Below, piece by piece: positions 34,183-42,807 of a stretch of DNA of 64,000 bases. The stretch is from CAUZIZ01 sp965218775. GTDB taxonomy: Bacteria; Acidobacteriota; UBA6911; RPQK01; JAJDTT01. The notes beneath the pieces were generated by a model. That model saw nothing but the letters and a program-made list of their open reading frames with translations, searched no databases and was not told the DNA's origin. The stretch lies in NCBI GenBank assembly GCA_965218775.1, contig CBDCLS010000003.1, positions 434,001 to 498,000 on the forward strand, read 5' to 3'. The translations under genes were made by a program, and so were the position numbers. Numbering within the stretch: position 1 is the stretch's first letter; each line of letters begins with the position of its first letter.

Positions 34183-35439
34183 ATGAGTACCAGAGTGAGT
34201 GTCACTTGGACCCGGCTAGCCCTGTCCTTGCTACTCCCCAGCATGATCCTTGCCCAGCAAAACACCGGTGGTGGAGACAAGGACACCCCGAGTAAACAGC
34301 CCCAGCGCCCCCAGAGGGATACCAGGGAACGTGACTTTCGACGAAGCCCCGACCAGCAATTCAATCGCATGCGCCGGGCCGTACGTCTGAGCGGTAAGGT
34401 GGTCCTGGCCGATGGCAGCCCGCTTCCGGGCTCGATAAACGTTGAGCTGTTATGTAATGGAAGCGTAAAGCAGCAGGCGTTCACTTTCACCGACGGCAAC
34501 TTCAGCTTTGAAGTGGGCTCCCCTAGCAGTATGGCTTTCGCGGATGCCAGCGTCGGTGGCGCCTCCTGGAATCCAGGCGCCGCAACAAACCCTGCGGGCC
34601 AGACCGGACTCGACTCGTTCGACGGTTCCATGAATCTGTCCGGCTGCGAGTTGCGCGCTGTGCTGCCTGGTTATCAGTCGGAGCGACTCCAACTAGGGAT
34701 GAGGCGACCACTGGACAGTTCTGAAGTGGGCGAAATCGTCCTGCGACGTCTGGCGAAGGTCTCGGGCTCAACTGTCAGCTTCACCGCCCTAGCCGCTCCG
34801 AAGAAGGCACGAAAGGCGTTCGAGAAGGCAATCAAGGAGCTGAGGAAGAAGAAGGCCAAACATTCCAAGGTCTCGAAGGAGCTGGAAAAGGCGGTCAAGC
34901 TCTACCCGAATTACGCATCAGCCTGGCATCTGTTGGGAGCGACTCGGCTGAAACTCAAGAATGAGGACGGCGCACGGGAAGCGTTCAAACAAGCTATCGA
35001 GGCGGATCCCGAATATGTCAGCCCCTACATCGAATTGGCCATGCTGGAAGGTGAGAGCAGCCGCTGGGTGGAGGTGACTCGCCTGAGCGATCGCATCCTG
35101 GAACTCAATCCCTACATCAGCCAAGCCCACTATTTCAGTGCGGTGGCGAACTTCAATTTGGGGAAAATCGATCTCGCTGCGAAGTCGATCTATCAGTACA
35201 AGAAGAATGAGTCCTCTAAGATGTTCGCCGATAGCTACTATCTGGCGGGAGCGATTTTCGCCTCTAAGGGTAACGCTACTTCTGCGGCAGCAGAGTTCAG
35301 GCAGTTACTGAAGAGCTTCCCGAAGGACCAGCGTGCGGACCAGATAAGAAAACACCTCAACTCATGGGAAGCACAGGGACTTATCGAGAAAGCGCCACCC
35401 GAGGGGAATTCGGGCGATCAATCCAAACTGAGCCGGTGA
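34183..35439 (+). CDS. Exported protein: carboxypeptidase-regulatory-like domain plus TPRs (paralogue B)
   Basis: About 418 residues. The ATG at 34183 has AGGAGG 7 bp upstream and gives a signal peptide (TRLALSLLLPSMILAQ); longer frames would run into the mobile-element end. The N-terminal domain (RLSGKVVLADGSPLPGSINV, VKQQAFTFTDGNFSFEVG, CELRAVLPGYQSERLQLG) and the TPR region (PKKARKAFEKAIKELRKKKA, AVKLYPNYASAWHLLGATRL) align throughout with paralogue A. It ends 4 bp into the FGE-like gene. The protein is probably periplasmic; its partner is unknown. Confidence 0.82.
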   Translation: MSTRVSVTWTRLALSLLLPSMILAQQNTGGGDKDTPSKQPQRPQRDTRERDFRRSPDQQFNRMRRAVRLSGKVVLADGSPLPGSINVELLCNGSVKQQAFTFTDGNFSFEVGSPSSMAFADASVGGASWNPGAATNPAGQTGLDSFDGSMNLSGCELRAVLPGYQSERLQLGMRRPLDSSEVGEIVLRRLAKVSGSTVSFTALAAPKKARKAFEKAIKELRKKKAKHSKVSKELEKAVKLYPNYASAWHLLGATRLKLKNEDGAREAFKQAIEADPEYVSPYIELAMLEGESSRWVEVTRLSDRILELNPYISQAHYFSAVANFNLGKIDLAAKSIYQYKKNESSKMFADSYYLAGAIFASKGNATSAAAEFRQLLKSFPKDQRADQIRKHLNSWEAQGLIEKAPPEGNSGDQSKLSR

Positions 35440-36140
35440 TAAACCTTCCTGAAATGCAGGAAATCCCTGCAGGACCCGTGACCCTCGGTGTCCCTGCATG
35501 TTCCTCTGATTCCCATCTGAAGCATCGCTGGTCGGGACCTCGAGAGGTCTCGATTCCGGCGTTCCAACTGGGCAAGTACCCGGTTACCCGGGGCCAATAT
35601 GAGAGCTTCATCTCGTCGACGGGGCATCAGGCAGCGATGGACTGGGATGACCCCTCCCTGAAGGAGGCGAGCTTGCCTGTGTGCGGGGTCTCGTGGCAGG
35701 ATGCCCGCAGCTACTGCAACTGGCTGTCAGAGTCGTCCGGGAAGGCATTCCGGCTTCCCTCGGCCGACGAATGGGAAAAGGCCGCACGAGGTGGTCTGAC
35801 AGAGAAGCGCTTCCCCTGGGGAGACGATGACCCATCCGCTTTGTGCTGCTATGGACGCGCAGATGATGCGTCACCTGATCCGGTTGGCTCCTATGAACCC
35901 AACGCCTACGGGCTCCACGAAATGGTTGGCAACGTCTGGGAATGGCTGGGAGATCTCTATGTCGAGGTTGCCTGCGATCCGCCTTTGAATACACCAACCG
36001 GGTTGCCTGCGGATCTCAACCGAGTCCTGGTTGGAGGATCCTTCATGACACCCGACACCGATTCCTTGTGGGTTGCGTATCGCCACGAAGACCCACCCGA
36101 TCTGAGGCACCGGTGTTTGGGCTTCCGTCTGGCCCTTTGA
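35436..36140 (+). CDS. FGE-sulfatase (SUMF1) domain protein lacking catalytic cysteines
   Basis: About 234 residues. The fold markers of formylglycine-generating enzyme are present: EMQEIPAGPVTLGV, FQLGKYPVTRGQYESFI, PVCGVSWQDARSYCNWLS, FRLPSADEWEKAARGG, NAYGLHEMVGNVWEW and GGSF...LGFRL. In true FGE two Cys follow GGS. Here the stretch reads GGSFMTPDTDSLWVAYRHED with none, so it should not mature sulfatases. It may be a ligand-binding or scaffolding relative. The start is a GTG overlapping the previous stop (GTGA); ATG 35454 is the alternative. It sits close to a sulfatase on the other strand. Confidence 0.75.
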   Translation: MINLPEMQEIPAGPVTLGVPACSSDSHLKHRWSGPREVSIPAFQLGKYPVTRGQYESFISSTGHQAAMDWDDPSLKEASLPVCGVSWQDARSYCNWLSESSGKAFRLPSADEWEKAARGGLTEKRFPWGDDDPSALCCYGRADDASPDPVGSYEPNAYGLHEMVGNVWEWLGDLYVEVACDPPLNTPTGLPADLNRVLVGGSFMTPDTDSLWVAYRHEDPPDLRHRCLGFRLAL

Positions 36141-36219
36141 TTTCCCACCTTCTGCCGATAGCTTGCCTACCGATTGTAAGTCCGTTCACGTACCACAGTC
36201 TCGCAATCGAGGAACTACT

Positions 36220-37188
36220 ATGACCAACTCACCCCGACCGATCATTGTTATTCCTGGAGACGATCCGGCCCAGCTCTCCGGCTCGCGTCATCTGACTCGA
36301 TTAGAGGAGCGTGGCGAGGTCGTCTTGTTTCAAGACCGACCGACGTCAGATGAAGAAAAGCTCCGTCGAGCGGCCGACGCCGACATCCTGATCAACTCGC
36401 GCGGCTCGGTGAAATGGCCCGCCCGACTCCTCGAGCAGCTTCCAAGACTTCGCTTCCTCACCGTCTGCGGCGTCGGGACCGACTCGATCGCTCTGGAGGC
36501 TGCCCGGAAGCAGGGGATCGTGGTCTCAAACATACCCGGCAAGACCGCTCCGGTAGTTGCGGAGCACGCCCTGGGAATCATGATGGCGGTGGCCAAGAGG
36601 GCAGCCTACCAAACAGCGGAGCTGAAGGCTGGGCGCTGGACTCAGATCCACTGCGTCTACCTGACAGGAAGAACATTGGGAGTGGTAGGCACAGGGACCA
36701 TCGGAGTCCACCTGATACGTCTGGCCAGGGCAATAGGAATGGAGGTGATCGCCTGGACCTTTCATCCTTCGCCAGAACGAGAGAAGGAACTGGGCATTCC
36801 CTTCGTAGACCTGGACGATCTACTGCGCCTCAGCGACGTCGTCTCTCTCCACGTGAAGTACACCCCGGAGAGTCGACACCTTCTAGGGAAGCGTGAGCTG
36901 ACACTCATGAAGCCGGGAAGCCTGCTGGTCAACACCGCCCGTGCCGGTGTGGTGGATACCGACGCCCTGGCAGACGCTCTCAAGAGTGGACATCTGGGAG
37001 GAGCGGCCGTGGACGTATTCGATTCCGAGCCTCCTGGACCGGAGCATCCACTCCTGGACTGTGAGCAGGTGGTACTGACTCCTCACAGCGCCGACCAGAC
37101 TCCTGAAGGATATGACTTCCTCAATGCCGGAGTAGTCGACAACGTGATCGCCTATCTCGAAGGGAACCCACGGAATGTAGTGAATTAG
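36220..37188 (+). CDS. D-2-hydroxyacid dehydrogenase (phosphoglycerate-dehydrogenase-like)
   Basis: 322 residues from ATG 36220 (GAGGA upstream). It is a cytoplasmic NAD-dependent D-isomer-specific 2-hydroxyacid dehydrogenase. The NAD-binding motif is LGVVGTGTIGVHL, the catalytic Arg is in VNTARAGVVD, Glu in DVFDSEPPGPEHP and His in LTPHSADQT. It is full length for glyoxylate/hydroxypyruvate or phosphoglycerate dehydrogenases without an ACT domain, so serine-pathway allostery is not expected. It stands alone. Confidence 0.88.
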   Translation: MTNSPRPIIVIPGDDPAQLSGSRHLTRLEERGEVVLFQDRPTSDEEKLRRAADADILINSRGSVKWPARLLEQLPRLRFLTVCGVGTDSIALEAARKQGIVVSNIPGKTAPVVAEHALGIMMAVAKRAAYQTAELKAGRWTQIHCVYLTGRTLGVVGTGTIGVHLIRLARAIGMEVIAWTFHPSPEREKELGIPFVDLDDLLRLSDVVSLHVKYTPESRHLLGKRELTLMKPGSLLVNTARAGVVDTDALADALKSGHLGGAAVDVFDSEPPGPEHPLLDCEQVVLTPHSADQTPEGYDFLNAGVVDNVIAYLEGNPRNVVN

Positions 37189-37704
37189 GCTCCAAATCCT
37201 GGAACCGAGAACCAGAGATTTCGGTTCGGACGAGGGACTGCGGATTGGCGGGGCGGCCCCTCTCGGAGCCGCCCTCTAGAGACTGTTAGAGCTCTCTGCC
37301 CAATGCCAATCGGATGTGCACGGGGCGGACTCTCTACTTCAACTCGGGTCAATCTCTCCCGAAGAAATCAAAGTAATCGTCGTCCCCGATACCAAAATCC
37401 GACCAAAAAATGGACCAAGAAAACCAAAAGTAATTCATCACGAACCTCCTTCAAATGTGGTTTCGCGAATCCACTTTCGGCAACTGAACAACCGTACCAC
37501 CCAGGCGGTTTAGGTCTCAGCTTTGCGCCCCGAGACTTTCGTTCTCAGGTAGCCTTTTCGCTTGTGGCTGCGAAGAGCTCTGTTTATTGAAGCCTGGGCT
37601 TGAAGGTCTCAAGCTCAGCTTCCTCACTCAGTTCATTTCGGCCGGAACGGGCAAAGCTTTAGCCCTAAATCGCGTAGCGTCTAACCTGAAACTTGATTTC
37701 CGGA
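37189..37704. other. Mostly gene-free stretch
   Basis: About 515 bp. A GTG-initiated 65-residue frame at 37316-37513 (SISPEEIKVIVVPDTKIRPK, ending HFRQLNNRTTQAV) has a protein-like composition but no ribosome binding site, so I leave it as a possibility. An imperfect hairpin (GAAGCCTGGGCTTGA / TCAAGCTCAGCTTC) at about 37588-37622 could terminate transcription, though no T run follows. Confidence 0.4.
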
Positions 37705-37784
37705 CGTAGCTTTGGGCTCCAGGCCGAAGTCTTATATTCTTCGAGCCTTTGGCTCGGAACGGCGGCCTGGAGCCCACCGCTACG
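37705..37784. repeat. REP-like palindromic element, copy 2
   Basis: 80 bp, the same element as 11706-11788: CGTAGCTTTGGGCTCCAGGC at one end, GCCTGGAGCCCACCGCTACG at the other, and an inner hairpin CGAGCCTTTGGCTCG. It lies a few bases from the end of the DUF1501 gene on the other strand, between convergent genes, where a strong stem may act as a terminator. Confidence 0.8.
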
Positions 37785-37789
37785 CCGGA

Positions 37790-39283
37790 CTATGCCATGA
37801 TTTCGTGGATTGGCTTGCCGTAGTCGATCTCTAGGCGCTTTTGGCCGGGAACATCCAGCTTGCGTGGATCGAGTCCAAGCTGGTGCAGGACCGTGGCATG
37901 AAGGTCCGTGACGTAGTGACGATCCTCGACGGCGTGGTAGCCGAGCTCATCGGTGGCCCCGTGGACAATACCGCCCTTGATACCGCCGCCGGCCATCCAG
38001 CAGGTGAAGGCAGCAGGATGGTGATCGCGGCCTTCCGTCTGCCCCTGCATGCCTGGCGTCCGCCCGAACTCTGTGCCCCAGACAACCAGGGTCTCGTCTA
38101 ATAGACCCCTTTGTTTCAGATCCTTGAGGAGACCGCCGATGGGATGGTCCACCTCTCCGCAGGTAAGAGTGTGGTAGTGCTTCAGGTGGAAATGGGCGTC
38201 CCAGGCGATGGTGTCGGTGGAGTAGCCGTGAATGATCTGAACGAATCGAACCCCGCGTTCCACCAACCGGCGCGCCGTCAGACAGATCTCCCCGAAGGGC
38301 TTGGTGACCTCATTGTCGAGTCCGTAGAGTTGCTGGGTTCGGGAGCTTTCTTCTGAGAATTTGAAGAGATCGGGAACCGAGGTTTGCATCCGGAATGCCA
38401 ACTCGTAGGATTTGATGCGAGCCCGCATCGCCGAATCGTCGGGGTACTCGATGGCCTCGAAGTGATTGAAGCGCCGCAGTAGGGCAAACTTGGCCTCCTG
38501 CTCCTCCTTGAAGACTCCCTTGATGGGTGTGGCGAAACGCAGCGGATTTTGCGGGTCCACGTCGAGGGTGATCCCGTCGTGCTGAGGTCCAAGGTAGTTG
38601 CCGGAGACGGCTGCCGGCCCTCCGGCGTTGGGCAGGATCCGTCCGCCCAGGACGACAAACTGGGGCAGGTTCTCGTTCAGGGAGCCGAGCCCATAGTGAA
38701 CCCAGGATCCAAGCGACGGCAGGAGGCCCTGAAAAATGTGCCGTCCGGTGTGGAACTGGGTCTGGGCGACGTGACTATTGTCGGTGGTCCACATCGAGCG
38801 GATGACGGCGATGTCATCGATGCACTCACTCACGTGAGGCCACCAGTCGGTCACTTCGATGCCGCTCTGGCCTCGCCTCCCATAACCCACCTGCATGGGA
38901 AAGAGCTTCTTATAGGAACCCCGTCCTCTGCCAAAGAAATCGACCGTATTCTTGTTGTGCTTCGAGTCGAGGATGTGCTTGTACGGAGTCTCGTCGATCG
39001 TCATGCCCCCATACTTGTTCAGCGCCGGCTTGGGATCGAAGGTCTCCATCTGGCTAGCACCGCCCTGCATGAACAGCCAGATCACGCTCTTGGCCTTGGG
39101 GGCAAAGTGGGGTATTCCATCAGGAGGCGTCCATACCTCCTCACCGGCACCAGGCCTGGCAAAACCATCGCGCTGGAGCATGGCACCGAGCGCCATGCCC
39201 GTCACACCCATGCCCAGGTCGGAAAAGAAGGTCCTGCGATTGACGTCCAGACGTCCTGAATTCCAGAATCTCGGTCTTGTCAT
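37790..39283 (-). CDS. DUF1501 domain protein with twin-arginine-like leader
   Basis: 497 residues. The leader has NRRTFFSDLGMGVTGMALGA, a Tat-like signal, so the folded protein is probably exported. The body carries DUF1501 (sulfatase-like fold) landmarks: KSVIWLFMQGGASQMETFDP, SIRSMWTTDNSHVAQ-type spacing, VVWGTEFGRTPGMQG and DHHPAAFTCWMAGGGIKGG. In Planctomycetes, Verrucomicrobia and Acidobacteria this family almost always sits next to a DUF1549/DUF1553 gene, as here (15 bp gap). The biochemical role is not established. Confidence 0.9.
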   Translation of the reverse strand: MTRPRFWNSGRLDVNRRTFFSDLGMGVTGMALGAMLQRDGFARPGAGEEVWTPPDGIPHFAPKAKSVIWLFMQGGASQMETFDPKPALNKYGGMTIDETPYKHILDSKHNKNTVDFFGRGRGSYKKLFPMQVGYGRRGQSGIEVTDWWPHVSECIDDIAVIRSMWTTDNSHVAQTQFHTGRHIFQGLLPSLGSWVHYGLGSLNENLPQFVVLGGRILPNAGGPAAVSGNYLGPQHDGITLDVDPQNPLRFATPIKGVFKEEQEAKFALLRRFNHFEAIEYPDDSAMRARIKSYELAFRMQTSVPDLFKFSEESSRTQQLYGLDNEVTKPFGEICLTARRLVERGVRFVQIIHGYSTDTIAWDAHFHLKHYHTLTCGEVDHPIGGLLKDLKQRGLLDETLVVWGTEFGRTPGMQGQTEGRDHHPAAFTCWMAGGGIKGGIVHGATDELGYHAVEDRHYVTDLHATVLHQLGLDPRKLDVPGQKRLEIDYGKPIHEIMA

Positions 39284-39298
39284 CGCTCCAATCTTACT

Positions 39299-41836
39299 TC
39301 ATCGAATCGTGACAAACTCATTTCGGTTGAACAGGACATGCACCAGGCCTTCACGTGCTCTCAGGGAAGGATCTGCCGAAGGAGGCAGTTTACTTGAGGA
39401 GCCTGATTCGAATCTGGTCAATTGCTGAGGATTCCCCAGAAGAGCTGTCTGCTGCTCAAGGAAATTCAGGCTTTCCGCCTTCTCGCCCTGGGAGGGCGCC
39501 CTCCCCAAGACACTTTCGAAGGCGCTCTCCACAAAGTGCTTCGCATTCTGGCCCACCTTGTCTGAGATCTTGCGGGCCAACAGATGGGAGTGGCTAAAGC
39601 TCATCTCGCTGTTGGACAAGGCCAGGGCCTGTTGAGGGACGATGCTTTCATAGCGCCGGTAACAGCCCTCCGGATCGGCCAGGTCAAACAGCTTCAGAAA
39701 AGGCATGTTCTCGTTGGGCGTGTGGGTAAAGTACAGGCTCCGCCTACGGGATCTCTGTCCCTCGTGATGATCCAACTCAGGGCCGCCGACGGTTGGGTCC
39801 AACTCGCCCGCCGCTGCCAGGATGCTATCGCGTACCACCTCGGCTTCCATGCGCCGCTGATTCATGCGCCACAGATATCGATTCTCCCGATCTTCCGTCA
39901 GGTTGGGGTGGTCCTTCTGGCTGGGCCAGGACTGCATCCGGTAGGCGCTGCTGGTGAGCATCAGACGATGAATGTGCTTCATGCTCCAGTCGTTTTCCAT
40001 GAACTCGACCGCCAGCCAGTCCAACAGCTGAGGATGGGACGGAGGATCCGATTTGACCCCAAAGTCCTCAATGGAGGTCACCAACGGTTCCCCGTAGTGA
40101 CGCATCCAGATGTGGTTTATGGCAACCCGGGCCGTGAGCGGGTTGTCCTTGCGCGTAATCCAGCGACCCAACGCGGTTCGCCGACCCGTGCTTGTCCTGG
40201 GATAGAGCGTTCCGACGGGTGAGTACTCGTTTTTCGCCTGGCCCAGCGCTGTCTGGGCCGCCCTGAGCTGGGAGCTGGCGACTGAGACCCGCTTCTCTCG
40301 GGTTTTAACCAAAGCCCCAGCGGCGGCGGGAGGCTCCTGCAGGGCATACGCCAGCTTCTGTTGCGCCTCCAGCAGATTCATCTCTGCCTTGAGCAGGCCG
40401 GCGGAGCGCTCTGCCTTCCTTGCGGCTTCTGCCAGATCCTTCGCGCCTGGGTCAGGGGGATCGGCCCAGTGGGCACGGTCTGCCGTCTGCCGGGCCCGCT
40501 GGGCCGTGAGGGCCTCGCGGCTCCAGGACAGCTTCTTTTCGGCCAGTGCCACTGCTTCACGGGCTTTGCGCAACATGAGCTGGGGATCTTCCGGCTCAAG
40601 ACCGTCGATCCAGTCGGCAATCTGGTTGATGACATCCCCGGGCAGTGGGGGCGCCTCGGCAGGCATCCGGGGCTGCTTGTCTCCACGAAGTCTTCGGATG
40701 ACAGAGCTGCTGGCACTCTTTCCGGGGACGATGCCGGGGCCATCCCGGGTACCTCCCTCCAGAAGCAGATCGAAGGTGATTGTCCGAAAGGAGTTTCGCG
40801 CCACGTTGGGTCCGTGGCAGACGACGCAGTTCCTATCGAAGATGGGCTTGATCTCCTGGTCAAAGCGTTCGCGTCCCAACTTCAGGACCCGCTCGTCTGG
40901 ATCCATCTCCGCAAGTTTCTCAGCACGGGTCTCTTCCTGCCTGGCCTCGACAAGCCCGACTTCTGCTGCAGTGATGGCCTGCCTCGCCTGTGTCAGCAAA
41001 TCGTCGTGGACGAAGGGCTGGATCGAAGGGTAGTAGCTCACGAGAGGCAGCTCGATGGGTTGGATGGGCTCCCCCAGATCACCCAGGATCTCTGGCACGC
41101 CCGGAGAGAGGGGAGTGCTTTTGTCCGGATTCTTTTCGTCCCCCTGGATATAGCGATAGGTTTCGGCATAGATAGGCGGGCCCTGACGGCCGGCGGCTCG
41201 AGGCTCAGAGTCAAACACACGGGCAAGGCCGGCCTCAACCAGATCCGGTTCTCCTGGCAGGGGATCGGTGCGAACGTCGTAGGGCTCGAAAAAGGCCCGG
41301 AAGCTATAGTACTCATCCTGTGCGATGGGGTCGGTCTTGTGATCATGACAGCGGGCGCACTTCAGGGTTGTAGCCAGGAACGCGGAGGCCGTGTGCTCTA
41401 CGGTTTCTCGGAGCCAGGAATCGCGATTGATACTGTACCGGCTCCGGACCAGGTAGCCTGTGGCGCGCAGGGTCCTGGGATCACTCGGTGCTAACTCGTC
41501 GCCGGCGAGCATTTCCAGGACCATACGGTCATATCCCTTGTCCTCGTTGAGGGACTCGATGACCCAATCACGCCAGTGCCAGAGGTGTCGTTGACCGTTC
41601 GTGAGGATACCGTAGCCGCGCATGCCGTACCAATCGCTGTAGCGCCACACGTCCATCCAGTGCCGCCCCCAACGCTCGCCGTAATGGGGACTCTCGAGCA
41701 GTCGATCGACCGTCTTCTCGTAGGCGTCCTGGGAACGGTCATCCAGGAAGGATTGCAGCTCGGCGGTTGTGGGAGGGAGGCCCGTCAGGTCCAGGTAGAG
41801 ACGTCGCAGCAGGAGGCGCGTTCCCACCTGAGCCAC
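39299..41836 (-). CDS. DUF1549-cytochrome-DUF1553 protein (3' part of gene split by TGA)
   Basis: 845 residues. It starts with the DUF1549 core (LLLRRLYLDLTGLPPTTAEL, YGERWGRHWMDVWRYSDWYG) with a heme-type KCARCH, then an inserted cytochrome-c domain with NCVVCH (about residue 335). A coiled-coil stretch follows, then DUF1553 (RWITRKDNPLTARVAINHIW, RMEAEVVRDSILAAAGELDP). The frame is open upstream as far as the TGA at 41909-41911, and the 24 codons before its first ATG (...AWVRNPIDAFLAAQ...) are the expected start of DUF1549. The natural protein therefore begins in the upstream frame. Confidence 0.8.
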   Translation of the reverse strand: MAQVGTRLLLRRLYLDLTGLPPTTAELQSFLDDRSQDAYEKTVDRLLESPHYGERWGRHWMDVWRYSDWYGMRGYGILTNGQRHLWHWRDWVIESLNEDKGYDRMVLEMLAGDELAPSDPRTLRATGYLVRSRYSINRDSWLRETVEHTASAFLATTLKCARCHDHKTDPIAQDEYYSFRAFFEPYDVRTDPLPGEPDLVEAGLARVFDSEPRAAGRQGPPIYAETYRYIQGDEKNPDKSTPLSPGVPEILGDLGEPIQPIELPLVSYYPSIQPFVHDDLLTQARQAITAAEVGLVEARQEETRAEKLAEMDPDERVLKLGRERFDQEIKPIFDRNCVVCHGPNVARNSFRTITFDLLLEGGTRDGPGIVPGKSASSSVIRRLRGDKQPRMPAEAPPLPGDVINQIADWIDGLEPEDPQLMLRKAREAVALAEKKLSWSREALTAQRARQTADRAHWADPPDPGAKDLAEAARKAERSAGLLKAEMNLLEAQQKLAYALQEPPAAAGALVKTREKRVSVASSQLRAAQTALGQAKNEYSPVGTLYPRTSTGRRTALGRWITRKDNPLTARVAINHIWMRHYGEPLVTSIEDFGVKSDPPSHPQLLDWLAVEFMENDWSMKHIHRLMLTSSAYRMQSWPSQKDHPNLTEDRENRYLWRMNQRRMEAEVVRDSILAAAGELDPTVGGPELDHHEGQRSRRRSLYFTHTPNENMPFLKLFDLADPEGCYRRYESIVPQQALALSNSEMSFSHSHLLARKISDKVGQNAKHFVESAFESVLGRAPSQGEKAESLNFLEQQTALLGNPQQLTRFESGSSSKLPPSADPSLRAREGLVHVLFNRNEFVTIR

Positions 41837-41908
41837 GGGTACGAGACCGTGTCTCTGGTGCTGGGCCGCCAGAAAGGCATCAATGGGGTTGCGGACCCAG
41901 GCCTGGTT

Positions 41909-42751
41909 TCAGACCAGGGGCACAGGCGGCCTCCTGGGAACTTGATAGGCCCAGTGATGGCTGCCCTGCACGAGCCCTCTCGCCTGGCCTGCGACGTCGG
42001 TCCTGAGCTGGCCCGAATAGGGCGCTCCGGCCTCCACCCAGGCGACGATGTCGGCGATCTTTTCCTCCGAGAGCTGCTTGCCCTGGTAGGGCATGCCCGG
42101 CTCATGCTGGTGGCGGATCTTCTTGACCAGCAGGCTGGCTGCGGCGTCTCCCGGAACCAGGACATCGCGGTACTCGTCGCTGCCCTCTAGCAGTTTCTCT
42201 CGGGTCGAAAGATCCAAACCGGCTTGTCTGAACTTACCACCGTGGCACTTCAGACACTTGGCCTCGAGCGTGGGTTGGACCCTGACAAAGACCCCTGAGG
42301 AAGAAGGATGGCTGCCGGCAAGCATCTCGGTGACGCCACTGGTGTGCTCCGGGTGGGTCTCGGCGAAAGGTGCCCCGAGATCAATCCACAGAGCGATGAG
42401 GGCAGCTGTCTCAGCAGGGACAGGTTCCGCCCCCAGCGGCATCGCCGGTTCTTGCGCATGGGTAACGAGCCGGTGGAGAAGACTGGAACGACTGTCGCCA
42501 GGAACCACTGCCGGCCCACGACTCCCGCCGGCCAGCATGCCCCAGCGAGTCGAGAGATCGAGCTCTCCCTGCTTGCTAGAACCCGAGTGGCAGGCCAGGC
42601 AGTGTCGATCCAGGATTGGCCGGATCTGCTCTGCGAAGAGCCTGATCCCGACCTCGGTGGTGAAGGACGGATTGTCCACAGGTTGTTGAGGCCAAACCAA
42701 CCCGCCTAGGAGTAAAGCCGGCACCCAACGAAGCAGAAACCGAAGGATCAC
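41909..42751 (-). CDS. Exported PSCyt1-type dihaem cytochrome part (5' part of gene split by TGA)
   Basis: About 280 residues. A hydrophobic leader (ILRFLLRWVPALLLGGLVW) precedes two Planctomycete-cytochrome modules, each with one CxxCH: HCLACHSG and KCLKCHGG, with the usual GELDLSTR and AGLDLSTR contexts. The frame ends HHWAYQVPRRPPVPLV then TGA, exactly where the family continues into DUF1549, and the downstream sequence continues in phase. An upstream GTG at 42811 overlapping the lactonase stop (GTGA) is the other possible start. It is likely a periplasmic electron-transfer part of one ~1150-residue protein. Confidence 0.78.
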   Translation of the reverse strand: MILRFLLRWVPALLLGGLVWPQQPVDNPSFTTEVGIRLFAEQIRPILDRHCLACHSGSSKQGELDLSTRWGMLAGGSRGPAVVPGDSRSSLLHRLVTHAQEPAMPLGAEPVPAETAALIALWIDLGAPFAETHPEHTSGVTEMLAGSHPSSSGVFVRVQPTLEAKCLKCHGGKFRQAGLDLSTREKLLEGSDEYRDVLVPGDAAASLLVKKIRHQHEPGMPYQGKQLSEEKIADIVAWVEAGAPYSGQLRTDVAGQARGLVQGSHHWAYQVPRRPPVPLV

Positions 42752-42807
42752 AACTTCTTTACCTTTGAGATAAGTGTCTTCGGAAGAATATGTCCTGTGA
42801 TCTTTTC

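Noticed and set aside
38549..39259. Plus-strand frame over the DUF1501 gene
   Set aside because: No family features; antisense to a well-supported gene.
40361..41494. 377-codon plus-strand frame over the DUF1549/DUF1553 gene
   Set aside because: It is antisense to a gene with clear domain and haem motifs.
41909..41911. Selenocysteine at the in-frame TGA
   Set aside because: No SECIS-like hairpin was recognised just downstream, the family has no selenocysteine there, and TGA is used as a normal stop by many genes in the window.
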